From NCBI RefSeq assembly GCF_022965805.1, contig NC_133105.1, positions 24,872,978 through 24,936,977 on the forward strand: a stretch of 64,000 nucleotides of DNA, given 5' to 3'. Shown here piece after piece: positions 46,386-56,038 of this stretch. Position 1 is the stretch's first letter. Each line of letters starts with the position of its first letter. The notes below the pieces were generated by a model. That model was not told the DNA's origin, made no database searches, and saw only the letters and a program-made list of their open reading frames with translations. The stretch is from Primulina eburnea. Lineage: Eukaryota > Streptophyta > Magnoliopsida > Lamiales > Gesneriaceae. The position numbers and the translations under genes are program-made.

Positions 46386-47264
46386 CCACTGTGATCGCGA
46401 ACTTACGAAAATTCTGAACACCCAATGCTTATCCTTCTAGACTCGATTATACGGACCAAGCACCAACACCTCGAGACTCATCCTAGCATACCATAACATA
46501 AACCCAAATTGTACAAACGTTTCAAAACAACAGTGTTCGCTCTACGACACCCACGACCCAAAATATGGCAATTGACATCAAACTGTCTCCTACGACTTCC
46601 AATTAGCTCGAGTGCCTATCGACATGAAACGTAACCTCAAAAACACTCTTAACATCATTACTAACATACCCGTACGCAGCAACAATCGCCCGTCGATTTC
46701 CAACGAAGCCTGCAACTTAAAACTTCAAGAAACGTATCAATAACATAATTTTCTTAAATTTCAGTTTGCGCAGTTGCACGGAAAATATCATAACTCACTC
46801 ATTTTTCGTCCAAAAATTTCGAATCATATATCAAATCGAAGGTATCGAAAATTTCTACGTTTTTGCCGTTGAAAGTTTTCCCAAAATATGAACGGAATAA
46901 TCGCAGTTTTGACATGAACAGTAAAAACGAGTTTTAGATCTAAAAATTTTCCTTCGCAATTGATCCGATTCATGATCCGCTTAAACTACTATCATCATAC
47001 ATAACTTTTACGCATAAAAACAATGCAATACAATATATGACTTGATCGACACAGCAAGAACAGATTATACGTGCCTTTTTGATATTTAAAAGTACCGTAC
47101 GACGACACCGAAGCGGAGATGGAGCGAGGCTTGATCCGGGACGATTGTGACGCTAAAATTCTTTGAAGAAAATTCACAAAGCTTGCTGGAAAAGTTCAGA
47201 GAAGGGGGCGGCTGCTATGGGGAGAAAAACCCTAGAATTTTCTCTCTTAAAAATAAAAAATCTG

Positions 47265-47345
47265 AAACGTAAGGTGAGTGTGTGTGTTTAGTGTGTGTAA
47301 AAACGTGTAAGTGTGTGTGAGTGTGTGTAACGTGTGTGTGTGTGT
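47265..47345. repeat. GT-rich low-complexity tract
   Basis: Runs of GT with interspersed AA in the LTR; its twin at about 54880-54950 is 2 bp shorter in one run. Confidence 0.8.
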
Positions 47346-47827
47346 TTTAATTAGGAGAAACTCTAGCTAAATAGACTATTTAAAATACTAATAAAAGTTA
47401 ACACACACTAATTTAATCAAACTCTACAATTAAAATAATTACACACCAATTTTAAAAGTTTCAAACTCTTGAATATCTAAATACACAATAATGTTTTAAA
47501 ATATTAAAACTTGATAACTTAATAAATTTCCCCATCCTCAACTTAAAATAAAATACCACATTTTAAATTGCCAAAAATCGTCACCGGGTCTTTTCCTCAA
47601 TCCCGCTTCGAATAATCGCCTGAAACATGAAACTCGAAAAACGTTTTAACGTGCATCGCATAAACATAATTAATTTAAAATAATGCATTTAAATAAATCA
47701 TGCATCGCCGAAACTCATTTAAAATTAATTTAAATGATTTAATAATTAAATGAATGCATGGGTTATACGTGTATTAAATTTGGGCACTACAGTTCCTCCC
47801 CCACTTATAAAAATTTCGTCCTCGAAA

Positions 47828-49258
47828 TTAAGTCTTACCGAATAACTCCGGGTAGCGAAGTCTCATGTCGGCCTCTGATTCCCAAGTGGCTTCTTCCACC
47901 GATTGATTCAGCCATTGAACTTTGACCAACTTGGTCGTCTTGTTCCGAAGTCTGCGCTCCTGTCTGTCTAGGATTTGGACTGGTTTCTCCTCGTAAGACA
48001 GGTCTGGAGTCAACTGCAGTGGCTCATAACTCAGAACATGAGAAGGATTAGCTAAATATTTTCTTAGCATCGAGACATGGAACACATTGTGCACCCCGGC
48101 CAGATTCGGCGGAAGGGCTACACGATACGCTAGCGTCCCAACTCTGTCCAAGATCTCAAACGGTCCAATAAACCTCGGACTCAACTTGCCTCTCTTTCCA
48201 AATCTCATAACACCCTTCATAGGTGCTATCTTGACGAAAACGTGATCACCCACTGAAAATTCGAGATCTCTCCTCCTCTTATCAGCATAACTCTTCTGAC
48301 GGCTCTGGGCGGTCTTCATTCTGTCCCGAATCTTGACCACCACGTCTGCAGTCTGCTGAACTATTTCTGGGCCAAGTTCTGTCCTCTCACCAACTTCATC
48401 CCAATGAACTGGTGATCTGCACCTCCTCCCGTACAACGCCTCATAGGGAGCCATACCAATAGATGCTTGGAAGCTGTTGTTGTATGTGAACTCCACTAGA
48501 GGTAGTCTAGACTCCCAAGTTCCTTGAAAATCAATCATGCACGCCCTTAGCAAGTCCTCTAAAACTTGAATCACTCGCTCAGACTGGCCATCTGTCTGCG
48601 GGTGAAACGCTGTACTGAAAAGCAACTTCGTCCCCATGGCTGCATGTAAGCTCTTCCAGAAGGACGATGTAAACCTCGGGTCCCTGTCGGACACAATAGA
48701 GACTGGGAAACCATGCAACCGGACGATCTCCTGGATATAAAGATCCGCATACTGGGTCATGGAGAAAGTCGTCTTCACTGGCAGGAAATGCGCTGATTTA
48801 GTGAGTCGGTCCACTATAACCCAAATAGAATTTGATCCTCTGACTGATCTCGGCAACCCAACAACAAAATCCATAGTAATGTTCTCCCACTTCCACTCGG
48901 GGATGGGGAGTGACTTTACCAACCCTGCTGGTCTCTGATGTTCAGCTTTTACTTGCTGACAAGTGAGACATTCTGATACGAACCTACGGATGTCTCGCTT
49001 CATCCCTGGCCACCAATACAATAACTGAAGGTCTTTGTACATCTTGGTGCCTCCTGGGTGAATGGAATACGGAGATGCGTGTGCCTCTGTCAAAATATCC
49101 TGTCTGATCGAACCAACACTAGGCACCCACATTCTACCTCTGTATCTCACAATGCCGTCTGAAACTGTGTACAGCACACTGCCCTTGGCTTCGTCTTTCA
49201 GTCTCCATTTCTGTAACTGCTCATCTGAAGACTGACCTGCTCGGATTCGGTCTAGCAA
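47828..49258 (-). pseudogene. Gypsy element 2 pol, integrase and chromodomain-like tail
   Basis: 476 codons: integrase zinc finger (SIHPGGTKMYKDL to CLTCQQVKAE), catalytic core with [28 protein letters not shown] and [16 protein letters not shown], then the GPF module (SPRFIGPFEILDRV), VFHVSMLRKYLA and a tail with VKVQWLNQSVEEATWE and YPELFGKT. This frame is separated from RNase H by a one-base deletion near 49290. The domain itself looks intact. Closest in the window to the fragment at 32295-32873. Confidence 0.93.
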
Positions 49259-49272
49259 ATCAGATTTGACTG

Positions 49273-49860
49273 TCAGATTAGACAGCCTAGGAGCTTGCCA
49301 TCACGATAAATCTCTAGACCAAACTTCTGAATCTCCGACTGTAGTGGTCTCTGAGCTGTCAACTGAGCTACCACTGCCACTTTTCTGCTCAAGGCGTCTG
49401 CGACAACATTAGCTTTTCCCGGATGGTAGCTAATCTCGCAGTCGTAATCTTTCACAAGTTCTAACCACCGTCTCTGTCTCATATTCAACTCTTTCTGCGT
49501 GAAGAAATATTTGAGACTCTTGTGGTCGGTGAAAATCTGGCATTTCTCGCCGTATAGGTAGTGTCTCCAAATTTTCAATGCAAAGACAACGGCGGCTAAT
49601 TCCAAATCGTGAGTCGGGTAGTTCTTCTCATGCACCTTTAACTGTCTGGAAGCATAAGCTATGACCCGACCTTGCTGCATCAACACTGCGCCTAATCCGA
49701 GCTTAGATGCATCGGTATAAAGCACAAACTCGCCTTGCCCTGTCGGCATGGCTAGCACTGGCGCTGAAATAAGAGCTTGCTTCAAGGTGTCGAAGCTCTT
49801 CTGGCATTCCTTGCTCCACACAAACTTTGCATTTTTCTTGGTTAGTGAGGTGAGCGGCAC
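49273..49860 (-). pseudogene. Gypsy element 2 pol, RNase H segment
   Basis: Encodes [19 protein letters not shown], then RNase H beginning [31 protein letters not shown] and [19 protein letters not shown] blocks, and [17 protein letters not shown]. It is out of frame with RT because of one extra base just after GLAGYY (about 49885) and out of frame with integrase because of one missing base after YRDGK (about 49290). Confidence 0.9.
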
Positions 49861-49888
49861 TGCTATGGACGAAAATCCCTTAATAAAC

Positions 49889-51207
49889 TTACAGGTAATA
49901 GCCTGCTAAACCCAAAAAGCTGCGGATTTCAGATGCGTTCTTTGGCTCAACCCATTCTTTAACAGCTGCCACCTTCGATGGGTCCACCTCAATACCACTG
50001 CTGGATACTATATGCCCCAAAAATGCAACTTTCTGCAGCCAAAATTCACACTTACTGAACTTCGCAAATAACTTGCGACTCTGCAAGGTCTGCAAAACTG
50101 TCCTCAAATGCTGGTTGTGCTCCTCATGGCTCTTCGAGTAAATAAGAATGTCGTCAATGAATACTATGACGAATTGATCGAGGAACGGCTGAAATACTCG
50201 GTTCATGAGATCCATGAAAATTGCTGGAGCGTTGGTCAATCCAAACGGCATTACTAAGAACTCGTAATGCCCGTATCTGGTCCTGAAAGCTGTCTTATGA
50301 ACATCTGCATCCTTAACTTTAAGCTGATGATACCCTGATCGAAGATCTAACTTAGAGAACACGGTAGCTCCCTGCAACTGATCGAACAAGTCTTCGATTC
50401 TAGGCAACGGGTATTTGTTCTTAATCGTTACCTTGTTTAGTTCACGGTAATCGATGCACAACCTCATGCTCCCATCCTTCTTCTTCACAAAGAGCACTGG
50501 TGCGCCCCACGGTGAGAAACTGGGGCGGATAAAGCCTTTGTCGAGGAGCTCTTGAATCTGCTGCTTGAGCTCTAACATCTCAGCTGGAGCTAACCTGTAT
50601 GGCGCCTTAGAGATTGGCGCTGTGCCTGGCACGAGATCGATTGCAAATTCCACCTCTCTCTCTGGTGGAAGGCCGATGACGTCATCAGGAAAGACGTCTG
50701 GAAATTCTTCGACTACAGGTACCTCTGACAGAGATGGAGTGGGCACGTCAGGCGCTGAAATAATACTAGCCAAAAAGGCCTGACATCCCTTGGAGATCAA
50801 ACTTCTCGCCTGCATGCATGAAATCATGCGAGGAAAGCTTCTCCATCTGGCTGGCTCAAAAAGAAATTGCTCCATGCCCGGCGGTCTAACTAAAACTGAC
50901 CTCTTCTGAAAATCTATCAGAACTCTATTCTTAGTCAGCCAGTCCATGCCCAAGATAATGTCGAATTCTGGCATCGGCAATATGATTAAATCTGCATACA
51001 CTAGGTGGCCATGCAGTTCTAGGTCGATATCTCTGACCACACTGGTAGCTAACAGCTCTTCCCCTGATGGGACCACTACCAAAAAATTCACGTCTAGGCC
51101 AATGGAATTGAGGTCTAAATGATTGGCAAACGTCTCTGATATGAAGGAGTGTGTGGCTCCTGAATCTATCAGTGCAGTCGTAGCTAATCTCTTTATGAAA
51201 ATATTCC
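49889..51207 (-). pseudogene. Gypsy element 2 protease and RT
   Basis: The open frame begins at 51207, the 3' side of an intron, with [20 protein letters not shown], which holds the protease active site [10 protein letters not shown], and later [13 protein letters not shown] follows: [26 protein letters not shown] and the catalytic [10 protein letters not shown]. The frame ends after FLGLAGYY, where one extra base shifts it. No ATG is needed, since it is spliced to gag. Confidence 0.93.
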
Positions 51208-51357
51208 CTGAGAAGCGTTAGCACAACACAACTTATATCCCAAGACACTAACAAGATAGTAACCCAAATATACTCAAACAATACTAGCATCCTACTTATC
51301 CCAAGTAAACTTCCACATGCAAATCAAATAGTACTGAACTTAGGTAGAAAAGTTTAC
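51208..51357 (-). other. Intron between gag and protease of gypsy element 2 (150 nt)
   Basis: Gag reads DPDTTLLT then ACCG|GTAAAC; after 150 nt the sequence 'GTGCTAACGCTTCTCAG|GG' leads into [17 protein letters not shown]. The donor is GTAAAC, the acceptor CTTCTCAG, and a CTAAC branch-point consensus lies 12 bases ahead of the acceptor. The unspliced reading hits stops, so splicing is required for a Gag-Pol fusion. Confidence 0.75.
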
Positions 51358-52443
51358 CGGTAAGTAAAGTAGTGTCTGGGTCCGCCTCCTGTGCATGCAT
51401 GGCAAATACCCTGCCCTGGGTTGGCTGCTTCCACTGCGGGCACTCCTTCAGCATATGATCTGTAGCTCCACACTTGAAGCACCTGCCAGATCCATACAAG
51501 CACTGTCCCGGGTGCTGACGATTGCATTTAGGACACACGGGGAAGGCAACGGGCTTCTGAGGCGTCCCTTGCTGCTGAACTGGACCCTTGCCCTTTGGTG
51601 GTCCATGATAACGCTTCTTCGCTGGCGGCCCCGGATACGGTTTCTTAAAGTGGGGTCGCTGATTCTGCTGCTGATGGTGAGGCTGCGGTGGAGCCTGATA
51701 GGGCCTCTTGCCCTGCCTGTCAGACTCAATATCTCGCTGGTCCTGCTCTGCCGCCAAAGCTCGGGACACGGCGACTGCATAAGAAGTGGGACCAGCTACT
51801 CGGACGTCACGGCGTAGGATCGGCCGCAGACCATTCAGAAAATGCCTCAACTTTGCTTGGGCATCATTCGCAATGAGGGGCACGAAGTGACACCCCCGCT
51901 CAAACTTTCTCACAAACTCTGCCACGCTACTATCTCCTTGCCGCAGCGTCATGAACTCGTTGGTGAGTCGGGTTCGTACTTCCTCAGTGAAGTACTTGGA
52001 GTAGACACCTCCTTAAAACCATTCCAAGGCAGCACCTGTAAATTGACTGCCACTGACGCACTCTCCCACCATAGCCTGGCGTCTCCAGTTAATAAGAAAA
52101 TGGCACAACGTACCCTATCAGCATCCGCCAGCTCCATAAAGTCGAAAATCACTTCGATGGACTTGATCCACCCTTCAGCTATCATCGGGTCAGTGGTACC
52201 CGCAAACTCCTTCGGACTCATCCTCCGGAACCTCTCATATACCGCCTCAGGTCTAGGCCTCTCCTCGGGGCCTACAGCAGTCTGGTTCCTCGCAAACTGC
52301 GCGAAGAACTGCGTCATGCCTGCAAGCATCTGTGCCTGCATATCTGGAGGTGGTGGTGGAGGTGGAGGATTGGCTCTTTCCTCCTCTCGGTGCTCCCTGT
52401 CCTCAGTCCTATCTTCCTGGTTAACCATACGTCTAGGAGGCAT
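51296..52443 (-). pseudogene. Gypsy element 2 gag, one frameshift
   Basis: The start is MPPRRMVNQEDRTED (52443), followed by a proline run and a Gag capsid region (PKEFAGTTDPMIAEGWIKSI, TGDARLWWES). One missing base after NGFKEV (about 52008) shifts the frame. It resumes with MTLRQGDSSVAEFVRKFERG (51952) and continues through a proline/glutamine-rich part to the CCHC knuckle CFKCGATDHMLKEC. Just before, CPKCNRQHPGQCLYG adds a second Cys cluster. The ORF end at 51296 lies in the intron. Confidence 0.92.
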
Positions 52444-52664
52444 ACTGTTCCAACAATTACCCAACACGTAAACCCAACATGCATGAATATAATACCAATA
52501 TCATAAGATGCACAAAATTTGAACTTTAAAACATAAACATGCTGAAATCATGATCTAATGCATAGTACATAGCGTAACTCAAAACTTTAAAACTTACAGA
52601 CTTGAGGTGTGACTTCGAGAGCTTCTTGCGACTGGCAGTAGGCGCAACCCTTTACAAGAACACC

Positions 52665-52676
52665 GCTCTGATACCA
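52665..52676 (-). other. Primer binding site of gypsy element 2
   Basis: TGGTATCAGAGC on the minus strand (initiator tRNA-Met), two bases from the 5' LTR edge at 52679. Confidence 0.92.
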
Positions 52677-52678
52677 AC

Positions 52679-55393
52679 TGTAACGAACCGTATTTTACAC
52701 TACTTAAAATTTGCGGAAAAATTAAAAATTTTCTTAAATAAAACATTCATACGGTCGTCACTCAACATTCATAAAAATAAATCTCACAATCATCCGTTAC
52801 CAATAAAATTTTGCTAAAATAAACTGTCTCAAAACGTCTCACGTTCAAATCAAAACATCAGAGTATTTTAAAAATTTGCATAAACATAAACTTGCGGTCA
52901 TCGGGTTTAGCCTGCCACTCAGCCCAAGCCTGCCCCTTGGTTATCACCTCCCGTCTCCTCAACATAGTCACCTGCATCGATCAAGTCTAGTGAGTCTAAA
53001 GACTCAACACGTATAAACTGGAATAACGAGTACTACATAATAAGATCGCATGCAACTTTAAAATAGGACATACATAATTGAAACTTGAATTTGCGCATTA
53101 AAACTTGAACATACGTACATACATACTTCGACGTGCCATAACTCAAACTTTCATAAACATACTGCATACGTAAACATAAATAACGTCATCATTTTTGCGT
53201 AGAGGATGTTTCAAAGCAAGTGACCCATAACGTAAAAGAGCCTGATCAGACTATACCACAGTACTGGGCTGACATGGACGTATCCACTGCCGCATACATA
53301 AGATCAATGTTCATAATTTAACAGGCCAGTTGATCCACGTTCATAATTTAACGCTTCACAACCACGATCTAACCCGTTCATAATTTAACGAGCGGATTGG
53401 TCCCCGTTCATAATTTAACGATTTCCAATCCTAACATAACTTGGTCACAAGACATTTAGCATACCTCAAAAACTTAACATATTTTATTGCACGTCATACA
53501 TACTTACTTGGCGTTGAGGGATTCGTTGGGCTTCGATCGGGGCCGTTGCTGCAACATACTAACATAAACTTGTATGCTCAACTCACATAACTTAACGTAG
53601 AAATCATACTTACTCTCGATTTCGATCATTACTTAGGACGTTCTAAAATTTCCCATGACACGACCTCGATAATCCTTGCCCTAAATCATGACATCAACCT
53701 CAAAACAAACTATATTATTTTTCCCAAAAAAATAGAAGGACACGGACCCCGTACCTACATCCGTGTAGGGGTCCGTGTACGTACTGGAAGTAGACACCGA
53801 AAGGAAGCAAAGGCACGGACCCCGTGTCAGGGTCCGGGTGAGGGTCCGTGTAGGCACTGGAAAAAGACAATAAGTGAAACCCAAAGGCACGGACCCCGTG
53901 CCCTCATCCGTGTAGGGGTCCGTGTAGATACTGGAAAAAGACGTCGAGGAGAAAACAAAGGCACGGACCCCGTGTCAGGGTCCGTGTACCCACTGTGATC
54001 GCGAACTTACGAAAATTCTGAACACCCAATGCTTATCCTTCTAGACTCGATTATACGGACCAAGCACCAACACCTCGAGACTCATCCTAGCATACCATAA
54101 CATAAACCCAAATTGTACAAACGTTTCAAAACAACAGTGTTCGCTCTACGACACCCACGACCCAAAATATGGCAATTGACATCAAACTGTCTCCTACGAC
54201 TTCCAATTAGCTCGAGTGCCTATCGACATGAAACGTAACCTCAAAAACACTCTTAACATCATTACTAACATACCCGTACGCAGCAACAATCGCCCGTCGA
54301 TTTCCAACGAAGCCTGCAACTTAAAACTTCAAGAAACGTATCAATAACATAATTTTCTTAAATTTCAGTTTGCGCAGTTGCACGGAAAATATCATAACTC
54401 ACTCATTTTTCGTCCAAAAATTTCGAATCATATATCAAATCAAAGGTATCGAAAATTTCTACGTTTTTGCCGTTGAAAGTTTTCCCAAAATATGAACGGA
54501 ATAATCGCAGTTTTGACATGAACAGTAAAAACGAGTTTTAGATCTAAAAATTTTCCTTCGCAATTGATCCGATTCATGATCCGCTTAAACTACTATCATC
54601 ATACATAACTTTTACGCATAAAAACAATGCAATACAATATATGACTTGATCGACACAGCAAGAACAGATTATACGTGCCTTTTTGATATTTAAAAGTACC
54701 GTACGACGACACCGAAGCGGAGATGGAGCGAGGCTTGATCCGGGACGATTGTGACGCTAAAATTCTTTGAAGAAAATTCACAAAGCTTGCTGGAAAAGTT
54801 CAGAGGAGGGGGCGGCTGCTATGGGGAGAAAAACCCTAGAATTTTCTCTCTTAAAAATAAAAAATCTGAAACGTAAGGTGAGTGTGTGTGTTTAGTGTGT
54901 GTAAAAACGTGTAAGTGTGTGTGAGTGTGTGTAACGTGTGTGTGTGTTTTAATTAGGAGAAACTCTAGCTAAATAGACTATTTAAAATACTAATAAAAGT
55001 TAACACACACTAATTTAATCAAACTCTACAATTAAAATAATTACACACCAATTTTAAAAGTTTCAAACTCTTGAATATCTAAATACACAATAATGTTTTA
55101 AAATATTAAAACTTGATAACTTAATAAATTTCCCCATCCTCAACTTAAAATAAAATACCACATTTTAAATTGCCAAAAATCGTCACCGGGTCTTTTCCTC
55201 AATCCCGCTTCGAATAATCGCCTGAAACATGAAACTCGAAAAACGTTTTAACGTGCATCGCATAAACATAATTAATTTAAAATAATGCATTTAAATAAAT
55301 CATGCATCGTCGAAACTCATTTAAAATTAATTTAAATGATTTAATAATTAAATGAATGCATGGGTTATACGTGTATTAAATTTGGGCACTACA
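52679..55393 (-). repeat. Gypsy element 2, 5' LTR (2715 bp)
   Basis: Near-identical to 45064-47791. It is followed on the right by 'ttatttctctac', Helitron sequence whose twin lies at 36555, not by a recognisable target duplication of either LTR. Confidence 0.93.
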
Positions 55394-55772
55394 TTATTTC
55401 TCTACCTCAGAAAAAATGATGATACGGTGACTAATTTATTTAGATCTACTATCAAATTTTCTGGTAAATTAGTCGCTACAGTTTTATTAGATGTACAGAT
55501 GCATACTCGGATTTTTTAATCTTCACGCCGAAATATGAATGCTTTAAAACATGTTTTTTAAAGCATTATTCATCCTTTTTCGAAAAGGATCTAAAGATCT
55601 GTTTCTGGGGCACAAGATCTGTTTAAATCTGGTGATGTTCCACCCAGATCTTCATGGTTTTCTTAACTTTTGGCATCTCTTCGAAATACATTTTCGGATC
55701 TCACAATATTGATAAAAAAGCGCTTAGATCTGAAAAGGTTTTTTTTGTCAAATAACTCTGCTTTTAAATATA
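55394..55772 (-). mobile_element. Helitron 5' segment, second copy, and 5' end
   Basis: Bases 55394-55449 repeat 36555-36607, and 55488-55672 repeat 36310-36550 with small differences, so the order of the two blocks is reversed relative to the left side, as in a tandem repeat. The right edge reads TATATTTAAAAGCAGAG on the minus strand, like the edges at 26897 and 27318, and abuts the CTAG of the next Helitron. Confidence 0.65.
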
Positions 55773-56038
55773 CTAGTATTTAACTCGTGCGATGCACGGG
55801 ATGATATTATTAAAAATTAGTGAAAATGAATAGATATTTAAATTGAAAAAATAATATAATTATAAAATATAAAAAAACTATTTTTCGCTAATTTTAAAAA
55901 TTTCTTAAATACAATGCATGTCGATTAATTTTTTTGGGCTAATAATCACTATCATATCTCAAAATTTTAGATTGTGTTAGCCTAAGACAATGACATGATG
56001 CTTATCGTGTTTAGTGTATTGATGTCGGCCACAACCTT
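55773..56038 (-). mobile_element. Non-autonomous Helitron copy III, 3' part
   Basis: 3' terminus CTAG at 55773-55776, preceded on the minus strand by the hairpin CCCGTGCATCGCACGAG. Inside follow the same 'gatattattaaaaatta' block as copy I and the helicase-tail remnant. It is interrupted at 56038 by a solo LTR and probably continues after 58099. Confidence 0.75.

Larger units (their letters stand above)
45064..47791 (-). repeat. Gypsy element 2, 3' LTR copy (2728 bp)
   Basis: Ends are TGTAACGAAC at 45064 and 'gcactaca' at 47791 (TGTAGTGC on the minus strand). A polypurine tract AAGTGGGGGAGGAAC (complement of 47792-47806) abuts it. By eye it differs from 52679-55393 at about a dozen positions plus a GT-repeat change and one 12-bp repeat unit, so the pair is young. 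Confidence 0.93.
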
